Positions 6,367-12,960 of a stretch of 12,960 nt of DNA are shown piece after piece (positions within the stretch are counted from its first letter, which is position 1; each line of letters begins with the position of its first letter). This DNA comes from Nitrosarchaeum sp. (GTDB taxonomy: Archaea > Thermoproteota > Nitrososphaeria > Nitrososphaerales > Nitrosopumilaceae), in assembly GCA_009697485.1 (NCBI GenBank), contig SICY01000012.1, positions 1-12,960 on the forward strand. Reading direction: 5' to 3'. The notes beneath the pieces were generated by a model that had not been told where the DNA came from, searched no databases, and was given only the letters and a program-made list of their open reading frames with translations. The position numbers and the translations under genes were made by a program.

Positions 6367-7824
6367 GTGGCAGATTATGACGTCATAGTAGCTGGAGGAG
6401 GATTAGCAGGAACTATTGCTGCTCAATCAGTTTCATATTATTCGAATCAAGGATTAAAAATTCTAGTAATTGATAGAAACCCATCAAACTTACCTGGAAT
6501 GAAAAGTATTGCAGGTTGGATTTGTGGAGATGCAGTTAGTAAAGAAACTGTAGATTTCATGGCAAACAGGATCAAAGTAAGTTGGAGTGAACCAGAAATT
6601 GAATATAAAGTCAAAGGTGTAATGGCATTTTCTCCAGATAAAGAAACATCAATCCCATTTGATGGTGCAGGGTATATGCTTAACAGACAAGTTCTACCAC
6701 AGCGTCAAAACGAAAGAACATTAGCTATGGGAGTAGATTTTGATTTTGAAATTAATCTCACAGGATTATTGTATGACGGGAATCAAGTGATAGGAGTTCA
6801 AGGAATAGACTATAAAACAAAAACTCCTTACAAAAAGACAGCCAAAGTTGTAATCGATGCAACCGGAATGACATCTATGCTTCGAAACCAGATTTCCAAT
6901 ACAACAAAGATGGAGAGAAAAGTAGATCGTAAAGATGTGGAATCAACAGGAAGACACATCATGTATTTTGATCAGGGCGAAGAAGATCTAACCGAATTCG
7001 ATCCTGATTATTGCATAATTCATCTTGATCAAGATATTGCACCAGGGGGATATGGATGGGTATTTCCAAAAGGAAAAAACAAAGTGAATATTGGTCTGGG
7101 TGTTGAAAAAACACTCCTTGAACAACGAAATAAAAGATTAGGAAAAAACGATAATGTATCCATGTTGATTAATCAGTATCTGGAAAGAAACCATGCAATA
7201 AAAAACCCAAAACTTTCAGAAGATCCTCAAGATAAGAATAATGCAACTGGTAATTTCCAAGTTTCAGTAAGAAGACAAAATGATTGCATGGTTGCAAATG
7301 GATTTGTTCTAGTTGGTGATTCTGCATGGATGCCAAAACCACTGGATGCTGGAGGTATTGGACCAGCACTAGTTGCTGGAACTATTGTTGGAAAATGTGT
7401 GGTAGAATCAATTCAATCAGGCGATGTTACTGAGAAAGGATTATGGAAATACAATAAAGAATTCATAAATGAATATGGTTACAAAACAGCAGGATTGGAA
7501 ATTTTCAGAAGATTAATTCAAACTCTCACTAACGAACAAATTAGTTATGGAATGAAGCACTTTTTGGGAAATATGGATGTGGAAGCTATTTCAAAAGGAG
7601 AACATCCAGACTTTTCCAATGTTACAAAATTAGGAATGATGATCAGAGGCGCCCTTAACAAAAAACTTGCTGATGGTTTGCGTTTTACTACACAACAAAA
7701 TAGACTCTTGACAAAACATTATTACGATTATCCCGATTCTCCAGAGGGATTTACTGACTGGAGTAAAAAACTACATCAAATTCTTGATGAATCCAATACC
7801 AAATTACCTCAATATCAAAACTAA
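6367..7824 (+). CDS. geranylgeranyl reductase-family FAD-dependent oxidoreductase
   Basis: This 485-residue flavoprotein has an N-terminal FAD-binding Rossmann motif (VIVAGGGLAG, residues 6-15). It also has C53 in GWICGDAV, where the family often carries a conserved cysteine. The family signature PGGYGWVFP is at 226-234 and the second FAD motif GDSAWMPKPLDAGGIGPA at 317-334. Family members reduce the double bonds of geranylgeranyl chains, and in archaea they saturate the isoprenoid chains of ether lipids. The protein is clearly longer than the roughly 400 residues of typical archaeal reductases, with the extra length in the middle and C-terminal part. Its 'DAGGIGPA' replaces the usual 'tGgGIr.A'. 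The start is GTG, supported by a TATA box 26 bases upstream. It may be one of several paralogues; the exact substrate is not visible. Confidence 0.85.
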   Translation: MADYDVIVAGGGLAGTIAAQSVSYYSNQGLKILVIDRNPSNLPGMKSIAGWICGDAVSKETVDFMANRIKVSWSEPEIEYKVKGVMAFSPDKETSIPFDGAGYMLNRQVLPQRQNERTLAMGVDFDFEINLTGLLYDGNQVIGVQGIDYKTKTPYKKTAKVVIDATGMTSMLRNQISNTTKMERKVDRKDVESTGRHIMYFDQGEEDLTEFDPDYCIIHLDQDIAPGGYGWVFPKGKNKVNIGLGVEKTLLEQRNKRLGKNDNVSMLINQYLERNHAIKNPKLSEDPQDKNNATGNFQVSVRRQNDCMVANGFVLVGDSAWMPKPLDAGGIGPALVAGTIVGKCVVESIQSGDVTEKGLWKYNKEFINEYGYKTAGLEIFRRLIQTLTNEQISYGMKHFLGNMDVEAISKGEHPDFSNVTKLGMMIRGALNKKLADGLRFTTQQNRLLTKHYYDYPDSPEGFTDWSKKLHQILDESNTKLPQYQN

Positions 7825-7825
7825 G

Positions 7826-7833
7826 CTTTATTT
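7826..7833 (+). promoter_or_regulatory. possible TATA box of the AAA+/VWA operon
   Basis: CTTTATTT begins just after the reductase stop codon and is centred about 33 bases upstream of the ATG at 7863. It would give a short leader. It is a weak match; read-through from the reductase gene is also possible. Confidence 0.35.
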
Positions 7834-7862
7834 GTAAACATAGATCTTAGAAAAAATATCAA

Positions 7863-8660
7863 ATGGTAAAAGAAGCATCATATTTAGATTGGAATAATTC
7901 TATTCAGATTTTAAACAAAGCACACCAAGCAGATCTATTTGTATTGATAATTGGTCCAAAGGGCACTGGAAAAACATCTCTAGTAAGAGATTTTGCAAAG
8001 AGCAAAAATGCGAAACTAGAATCAATAAATTTTAGCCTCAGAACACGAGAGAGTCACCTTATTGGAACAAAAACCTTAACGAATGGAACAGTGAGTTTTG
8101 AGGAAGGTCTTTTGATTAAATCAATGGGTGATGGTAGTATGTTGTATCTAGACGAAGTAAATTCTGCCGAAGCTGATGTTTTACTACGATTAGATGAAGC
8201 ATTAGATGACAGACGACAGATTACTCTAAAAGAATCCACAGGAGAAACTGTAAAAGCCAAAGAGGGTTGGTTTGTAATTGCAACAATTAATCCTCTTACA
8301 CATAGTGGAACCAAAGAACTGCCACCGCAATTACTCAGCAGATTCCCAGTTAGAATTCGTCTAGAGTATCCACCTGAGGATATAGAATTAGAAATTATCA
8401 AGAAACATGTTTCTGGAAACCATGATTCTGAGATTGTTCAGGCAATAAAACTTGCAAATATACTAAGACAAGCAGCTGTAGTGGAAGAATTATTTTATTC
8501 TCCAAGTTTAAGGGAGACAATAGCATTTGGAAAATTGCTAGATGGCGGAGTGTCTCCTAAAGAATCAGCAAAAATTGTTTTTGGTAATGTGTATACACAG
8601 TGGGGAAATATAGAATATCAAAAAGTAAATGACATCATTACCTCAATGTTTGGTAATTAG
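7863..8660 (+). CDS. MoxR-type AAA+ ATPase (NorQ/CbbQ-like)
   Basis: This 265-residue single-domain AAA+ protein shows Walker A GPKGTGKT (31-38), Walker B MLYLDEVN (93-100), sensor 1 ATINP (140-144) and a probable arginine finger at R160 in LLSRF. The segment with LIGTKTL and the order of elements resemble the MoxR/CbbQ/NorQ group. These ring ATPases act with a VWA-domain partner to remodel a client enzyme, often for metal insertion or activation (NorQD for nitric oxide reductase, CbbQO for Rubisco, CoxDE for CO dehydrogenase, CobST in cobalt chelation). The next gene, starting at the very next base, is such a VWA protein, so the two are surely co-translated and probably work together. The client here is not identifiable from the window. 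Confidence 0.9.
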   Translation: MVKEASYLDWNNSIQILNKAHQADLFVLIIGPKGTGKTSLVRDFAKSKNAKLESINFSLRTRESHLIGTKTLTNGTVSFEEGLLIKSMGDGSMLYLDEVNSAEADVLLRLDEALDDRRQITLKESTGETVKAKEGWFVIATINPLTHSGTKELPPQLLSRFPVRIRLEYPPEDIELEIIKKHVSGNHDSEIVQAIKLANILRQAAVVEELFYSPSLRETIAFGKLLDGGVSPKESAKIVFGNVYTQWGNIEYQKVNDIITSMFGN

Positions 8661-10223
8661 ATGCAATCATTACAATTACGAAATGAATCATTAGTGGAGA
8701 TTGCCACATTTTTAGTCGGAAGATGGTCTGAAAGAGAAAATATCACAGTTGAATTTTCAGACAAAATTGAGACAAAAACTAGACTAAAAGAAAATAGAGT
8801 TATCTTAACACCAATTGAAAAAAGAATGGGAAATAATTTCCAGAGATATAGGCAATTTAGAACTTCATTGTGGTATGAGGCAATGAGAATAAAGTTTTGT
8901 AAAAAAATTCTTAGCAATGATCATGCATTTGGATTTATTCTAAACACTATGGAAACTCACAGAGTGGAACAACTAGGTAGAAAACTTTGGAAAGGCATGG
9001 ATGAAGAGATTATTTTTAATTATACATACATGTTTGTATCTAGACCACAATTACATACAGTTTATGGAAAAGCACGAATTGTAGAAGCATTTTACCAATA
9101 TTTTATGTTTGGAGCATTCAAGGGAGAAATGCAATCTAGCCACTTTGAAAGAATAAAAAAAGCATCAGAGTTTGCTGAAAAAATTATTGATGAATCCATA
9201 GAGAGAAAATATGATACAGACTGGTTGGAAAAAAATGTAAATGAAATTATTAAAATTTTGGATATAGATTCATTGCTTACAATTCCTGTTTCGTTACCAT
9301 TTATGAAAGCAGATATGACTGTTTCAGAAGAAGAACTATTGAAATTTTTAACAGTGATTTCAAAAAATAAAGAAGGTGATTTTGGAAAAATTGACCCAAA
9401 AGCTGCATTAAGTGGAGATAATATCTATGATGAATACAAAGTATTGCTAGACGAAAATAAAAAAAATGATAATAAAGGATTAATTTCTGAATCAATAGGA
9501 GTTCAAATTCCAACTGTCACTAATGTAGATGAGGCAGTAATCTACGATATGAATTTGATAAATAATCTGAAAATAAAATTTAGAGAATTGAAATCGGGAT
9601 GGAAAGAACAACATCTTAGTAGTGGAGATGAATTTGATGAAGAAAATTACATTGAAGGAAATGAGCCATTTTTTACAGATATCAAAAAATCAATCAAAAC
9701 AAGAATCGTTATTTTATTAGATCATTCATCAAGTATTGCATCAGATGCATTAGAATACAAAAAAGCTACTCTTGCACTCTGTGAAGTTCTATCTTTTCTC
9801 AAAGTAAAATTTGCAGTATATGCATTTAGTACTGAAAATAGGTCAGTTGTTTGCTGGTCTGTTAAACCAGATAATGTAAAATGGAACAGAGTTACTGCAA
9901 AAAGATTAGCACAGATTGTTGCTAATGGTTCCACACCATTAGCAGAAGTATATGATAAAATGTTTCCAATTTTACAGTCAAAAAGACCAGATATTTTTTT
10001 GACATTAACAGACGGAGAACCATCAGATCCTGATGCCGTTAGAAATAGGACAAAATCTCTCAAAAGATTAGGCATCAGCATGATAGCCTTAGGGTTGGGT
10101 CCGAATACGGTAAGAGCTACCACCATAGCGAACAATCTCAGACACTTAGGATATGACAAAACTATGGCTGTAAGTAGACTACATGATATTCCAAGTAAAG
10201 TAATAAGAATATTAGATACATGA
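8661..10223 (+). CDS. VWA-domain protein, partner of the MoxR-type ATPase (NorD/CoxE-like)
   Basis: This 520-residue protein has a mostly helical N-terminal region (about 1-345) that I do not recognise by motif, and a C-terminal von Willebrand factor A domain (about 349-520). The metal-ion-dependent adhesion site looks complete: D354-x-S356-x-S358 in LLDHSSSI, T425 in NGSTPLAEV and D451 in LTLTDGEPSD. The LTDGEPxD form is closer to NorD/CoxE proteins than to CobT. No signal peptide or membrane span is visible, so it should be cytoplasmic. The ATG at 8661 abuts the ATPase stop codon with no gap. In known pairs the VWA protein bridges the AAA+ ring to its client through the MIDAS. An acidic, low-complexity linker at about residues 308-340 separates the two parts. 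Confidence 0.88.
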   Translation: MQSLQLRNESLVEIATFLVGRWSERENITVEFSDKIETKTRLKENRVILTPIEKRMGNNFQRYRQFRTSLWYEAMRIKFCKKILSNDHAFGFILNTMETHRVEQLGRKLWKGMDEEIIFNYTYMFVSRPQLHTVYGKARIVEAFYQYFMFGAFKGEMQSSHFERIKKASEFAEKIIDESIERKYDTDWLEKNVNEIIKILDIDSLLTIPVSLPFMKADMTVSEEELLKFLTVISKNKEGDFGKIDPKAALSGDNIYDEYKVLLDENKKNDNKGLISESIGVQIPTVTNVDEAVIYDMNLINNLKIKFRELKSGWKEQHLSSGDEFDEENYIEGNEPFFTDIKKSIKTRIVILLDHSSSIASDALEYKKATLALCEVLSFLKVKFAVYAFSTENRSVVCWSVKPDNVKWNRVTAKRLAQIVANGSTPLAEVYDKMFPILQSKRPDIFLTLTDGEPSDPDAVRNRTKSLKRLGISMIALGLGPNTVRATTIANNLRHLGYDKTMAVSRLHDIPSKVIRILDT

Positions 10224-10270
10224 ACTTAATGAATCAAAAATAAAATAAATACAATTTAGCCTATCAGATA

Positions 10271-10279
10271 TTTTATATG
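10271..10279 (+). promoter_or_regulatory. TATA box of the PLP-rhodanese gene
   Basis: TTTTATATG is centred about 42 bases upstream of the TTG at 10317, which places transcription start near 10300. Unlike most genes here, this would leave a leader of about 17 bases, enough for the Shine-Dalgarno-like site that follows. Confidence 0.45.
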
Positions 10280-10302
10280 AGATTAAAACAGATGAAATTT
10301 CA

Positions 10303-10308
10303 GAGGAG
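10303..10308 (+). promoter_or_regulatory. Shine-Dalgarno-like site deciding the TTG start at 10317
   Basis: GAGGAG ends eight bases upstream of the TTG at 10317, the usual spacing for a ribosome binding site. It supports the non-ATG start; no nearby in-frame ATG is available upstream. Confidence 0.5.
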
Positions 10309-10316
10309 AACGATTT

Positions 10317-11879
10317 TTGGAAGAAACTAAAGAAAGAAATATTGATAAAAATCTGCTTGAGCGTTTTAAGCAGGAGGTATGGAGTAAGACACCTCACTTT
10401 GAAGAGAGTCAAGGAGAAACAAAGATTGTCAATGCAACGCCATTAATTGATATGACCGAAGATTTGAAAGAATGTGCAAAAGAGGTTTACAAAATAAATC
10501 TTGCCAATACAGATCTAAAAGTTTTTGGCAAATTTGATTCTAACTTACTAACAGGTTCGATAAAAGTCAGACCTGCAGTTCATATCATACACGATGCTAT
10601 TGTTACAGGAAAACTGAAAAGTGGACAAACAATAATTGAAGCAACTTCGGGAAATTTTGGAATTGCTCTTGGAGAGATATCTAAACTTGGATTAACAGTG
10701 ATTTCACTTGTATCAAGAAAGCTACAGGAAGGAGTCTTTAAGGAATTAAGAAATGAGAATATCCGCATCATGGATCTTGACATGGATGTATGTCCAGCTC
10801 CAGGAATGAAAGATAATCCAAATATTTTAGCTGCAAAAGCAACTGCCGCTAATATTCGTTCACAATTATCTGAACTTGGTTTTGATCCTGCAGTTTTTGA
10901 TAATGTAAATTCTGAAGTAGAATCACTTTTAGCGGCTCAAGATATCATAAACTTGGCAAAATTTCTTGCTAAGATATACGGTTGTTTCTGTCCAGAACAA
11001 TATGATAATGAACTAAACATTGATGCACATAAAACTATTACCGCAGTTGAGATAGATCAACAATTACATGAACATGGAAATTCATTAGAAGATTTTGGAA
11101 TTGTTTGTGCTTTTGGTACAGGTGGTACTTCTGGGGGTTTGAGCAGATACATATATGAAAAATATGGAAAAAAATCAGTGCATGTAGTTTTTCCACCTGC
11201 AGGTCAAGATGTCGCAGGAATTAGGACCAAAGACAAGGCATTGGGTCTGAAGCTATACAAACCAGACACATATGCAGGACAATATGAGATAGATTTTGAC
11301 CAAGCTAAACATCTTCTAAAGTTTTTTGTAGATAAGGGTCACGATATTGGTGAAAGTAGTGCTCTTGCGTTTTATGCAGTAATGCAAATGGCAAACTTTG
11401 GTACAGGTAAAAAATTTGTTGTTATTGTTGCCGATGGAATACAAAAGTACAAAAAGAATTTAGAAGAAATGTCAAAGAAACAAAATCGTACTCAAATATC
11501 ACTACAAGAGGCAGTATCAAATGTAGATGATTATGATAAAATAATTTGGGTTCATACTCAATACACTCCTCGTGAAGAAGGAATAGAGGTAATTGCAAAA
11601 TCTCTGGGTGTGGATAAATCAAAGATAATCATACCAAAAGCAAGAACTATCAATCAACTATTAACAACACAGCAAATTCCTGAAGAGTTAAGTGAAGATC
11701 TAAAAGGAATTAAAGGTAAGTCATTACTAGTATGCATGGCTGGAAATACTTCATTAATGGCTGTTAATATTCTTGCAAGTAAAGGAATTGTAACTCAAAG
11801 TTTGAATGGCGGAATAACTAATTTGCCTGAAGGAAAAGGCAGAAATCTAGGCGAATTGATCAAAGCAGCTACTGAATAA
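10317..11879 (+). CDS. cysteine synthase-like PLP enzyme fused to a rhodanese domain
   Basis: This is a 520-residue two-domain protein. Residues about 35-385 are a fold-type II PLP domain: Schiff-base lysine K83 in TGSIKVRP, the asparagine loop EATSGNFG (108-115), PEQYDN (226-231) and the phosphate-binding loop GTGGTSGG (267-274). Residues about 392-520 form a rhodanese-like domain with active-site C473 in VCMAGNTS and the closing LNGGITNLP element. Cysteine synthases make cysteine from an activated serine and sulfide, while rhodaneses carry persulfide sulfur. The fusion suggests coupled sulfur handling, but the substrate is not known. A stretch at about 150-225 with C159, C223 and C225 looks longer than in standard cysteine synthases. 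The start is TTG with a GAGGAG site eight bases upstream. The ASCH gene follows after four bases. Confidence 0.88.
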   Translation: MEETKERNIDKNLLERFKQEVWSKTPHFEESQGETKIVNATPLIDMTEDLKECAKEVYKINLANTDLKVFGKFDSNLLTGSIKVRPAVHIIHDAIVTGKLKSGQTIIEATSGNFGIALGEISKLGLTVISLVSRKLQEGVFKELRNENIRIMDLDMDVCPAPGMKDNPNILAAKATAANIRSQLSELGFDPAVFDNVNSEVESLLAAQDIINLAKFLAKIYGCFCPEQYDNELNIDAHKTITAVEIDQQLHEHGNSLEDFGIVCAFGTGGTSGGLSRYIYEKYGKKSVHVVFPPAGQDVAGIRTKDKALGLKLYKPDTYAGQYEIDFDQAKHLLKFFVDKGHDIGESSALAFYAVMQMANFGTGKKFVVIVADGIQKYKKNLEEMSKKQNRTQISLQEAVSNVDDYDKIIWVHTQYTPREEGIEVIAKSLGVDKSKIIIPKARTINQLLTTQQIPEELSEDLKGIKGKSLLVCMAGNTSLMAVNILASKGIVTQSLNGGITNLPEGKGRNLGELIKAATE

Positions 11880-11883
11880 TATC

Positions 11884-12339
11884 TTGAAGTGTCTATCAAT
11901 ATCACAACCTTTTGCAGATTTAATAATATCGGGGGGAAAAACAATAGAATTAAGAAAATGGAATACAAATTTTCGCGGTGAATTTTTAATTCATGCCCCA
12001 ATCAAAATAAGAATAGAAGATTGTAAGAGATTAAAAATTACGAAAAAATTAGTTACCGGTGTGATTATTGGAAAAGCTGAGCTTTATGATGTAAAAAAAT
12101 ATAATTCATCAAAAGAAGTAAAAAAAGATCAAAAATTTCATCTTGCTTCAAAAAATTTTCAAGATAAAACTTTTGGATTCAAGATAAAAAATGTAAAACC
12201 ATTAAGAATTCCAATTCCATGGAAAGGACAGTTGGGGTTCTTTGATGTAGAATTATCAAAAGCAAGGATCAAAAACAAAGACATTGTAACTGATATTGTA
12301 GATGAAGAATATCGCTATCAATGGATTGGGCATCATTGA
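11884..12339 (+). CDS. ASCH-domain (PUA-like) protein
   Basis: This 151-residue protein starts with MKCLSISQPFADLIISGGK and ELRKWNTNFRGEFLIHAP. That is the typical ASCH layout: a first strand with 'l.i.qp.a..i..G.KtiE.R', then 'rG.~liha'. A later strand, LVTGVIIGKAELYDVK, and a closing WKGQLGFFDVEL fit the same beta-barrel. ASCH domains are related to PUA domains and are thought to bind RNA; some members hydrolyse modified nucleosides. No assignment to a reaction can be made here. The start is a TTG only four bases after the stop of the PLP-rhodanese gene, so the two form an operon. The C-terminal ~25 residues are charged and extend past the domain. Confidence 0.82.
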   Translation: MKCLSISQPFADLIISGGKTIELRKWNTNFRGEFLIHAPIKIRIEDCKRLKITKKLVTGVIIGKAELYDVKKYNSSKEVKKDQKFHLASKNFQDKTFGFKIKNVKPLRIPIPWKGQLGFFDVELSKARIKNKDIVTDIVDEEYRYQWIGHH

Positions 12340-12372
12340 GGGGTCACCAATATTTGGAAAAAATCGGAGTAG

Positions 12373-12382
12373 TATATATAAA
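12373..12382 (+). promoter_or_regulatory. strong TATA box of the tbp gene
   Basis: TATATATAAA is centred about 29 bases upstream of the tbp ATG at 12406, predicting a start site only a few bases before the ATG. A second AT-rich element, CTATTTAAAG, follows at 12387-12396, flanked by GGAC and GTCC. Confidence 0.65.
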
Positions 12383-12405
12383 GGACCTATTTAAAGTCCG
12401 TCGAC

Positions 12406-12960
12406 ATGCCTCAAACAAAGCCTATTGTTAGCGTTGAAAATGTAGTTGCTTCTGCATCAGTAGACCAAAAAATTGATCTTAACGAAATAACTAAAAAATT
12501 TCCTGACACTGAATATCATCCCGAACAATTTCCAGGGTTAGTCTTTAGATTGCAAAATCCAAGAACTGCAACACTAATTTTTAGAACTGGAAAAATGGTA
12601 TGTACCGGTGCAAAATCAGAAGATATGGCGATCAAAGCAGTCAATACAGTAGTCCAAAAGCTACGAAAAGGTAAAATCAAAATCAAAAACGATGCAGTGA
12701 TTACGGTTCAAAATATTGTAGCAGCAATCAACCTAGGTGGTAAAATTCACTTAGAAAAAGCAGCCAGAACACTACCAAGAAGCATGTATGAACCTGAGCA
12801 ATTTCCAGGATTAATTCATAGAATGTTAGACCCAAAAACGGTCATATTGTTATTTGCCTCAGGAAAGCTAGTCTGTACTGGTGCAAAAAAAGAATCAGAC
12901 GTATATCGTTCTGTTCATAACTTACATTCATTGTTAGAAGAAAAAAATCTAATGATATAT
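12406..12960 (+). CDS. tbp: TATA-box-binding protein TBP (3' end outside window)
   Basis: The 185 visible codons show the two direct repeats of TBP. The first contains YHPEQFPGLVFRLQNPRT and GKMVCTGAKS; the second contains YEPEQFPGLIHRMLDPKT and GKLVCTGAKK. These form the saddle that binds and bends the TATA box, recruiting TFB and RNA polymerase. The frame is still open at the window edge. Since archaeal TBPs are about 180-200 residues, only a few codons should be missing. The ATG follows a strong TATA box at the right distance. A TATA-like element inside a GGAC/GTCC inverted repeat lies between the TATA box and the start, which could be an autoregulatory site. Identification is certain. Confidence 0.97.
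   Translation, partial: MPQTKPIVSVENVVASASVDQKIDLNEITKKFPDTEYHPEQFPGLVFRLQNPRTATLIFRTGKMVCTGAKSEDMAIKAVNTVVQKLRKGKIKIKNDAVITVQNIVAAINLGGKIHLEKAARTLPRSMYEPEQFPGLIHRMLDPKTVILLFASGKLVCTGAKKESDVYRSVHNLHSLLEEKNLMIY

Noticed and set aside
8054..8401. 115-residue minus-strand reading frame
   Set aside because: It lies wholly inside the AAA+ ATPase gene, whose motifs are intact on the plus strand, and its own translation is Ser-rich with no recognisable motif.
9722..10159. 145-residue minus-strand reading frame
   Set aside because: It is antisense to the VWA domain, which carries a complete MIDAS, and has no promoter or family resemblance.
8661..10223. CobT (cobalt chelatase) assignment for the VWA protein
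   Set aside because: CobT-type C-terminal motifs are not seen; the LTDGEPSD form is closer to NorD/CoxE, and no cobN-like gene is adjacent.
12487..12900. Two similar segments in tbp taken as a recent tandem duplication
   Set aside because: The two-fold internal repeat is the normal architecture of every TBP.

Overview
The window looks like a chromosomal segment of an ammonia-oxidising archaeon of the Nitrosopumilus type (Thaumarchaeota/Nitrososphaerota). The reasons are archaeal housekeeping genes (uS15, eS1, a RecJ-like DHH nuclease, the KEOPS subunit Pcc1, archaeal SerS, TBP, a geranylgeranyl reductase), AT-rich DNA, tight gene packing, and TATA boxes about 25-30 bp upstream of start codons, which indicates leaderless or nearly leaderless mRNAs. 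The genus assignment is inference from gene content and recalled gene order, not from a search.

Layout. Positions 1-910 hold the 3' end of an unrecognised gene and a membrane-anchored extracytoplasmic protein of unknown function, ending at a bidirectional terminator. On the minus strand (911-1626) lie two very small membrane proteins, each with its own TATA box; they are candidates for the accessory ammonia monooxygenase subunits reported in these archaea (AmoY/AmoZ type). A divergent promoter region then leads into a plus-strand information-processing block, rps15-recJ-pcc1-serS, with overlapping genes. It is followed by rps3ae from its own leaderless TTG-start promoter and a COG1325-type RNA-binding protein. 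A GC-rich patch at 6196-6300 may be a small structured RNA.

From 6367 the content turns to metabolism and protein maturation. There is a long geranylgeranyl reductase-family flavoprotein (isoprenoid lipid saturation). Next comes an abutting MoxR-type AAA+ ATPase and VWA protein pair, resembling NorQ/NorD or CbbQ/CbbO metalloenzyme activation pairs. A cysteine synthase-like PLP domain fused to a rhodanese follows, with an ASCH-domain protein directly downstream. The window ends inside the TATA-binding protein gene, whose promoter has two TATA-like elements.

The observations most worth a second look are the MoxR/VWA pair, which lies near candidate AMO subunit genes and has no obvious client; the two small membrane proteins; the PLP-rhodanese fusion with its ASCH neighbour; and the GC-rich intergenic patch. 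No CRISPR array, insertion sequence, tRNA or rRNA was seen.
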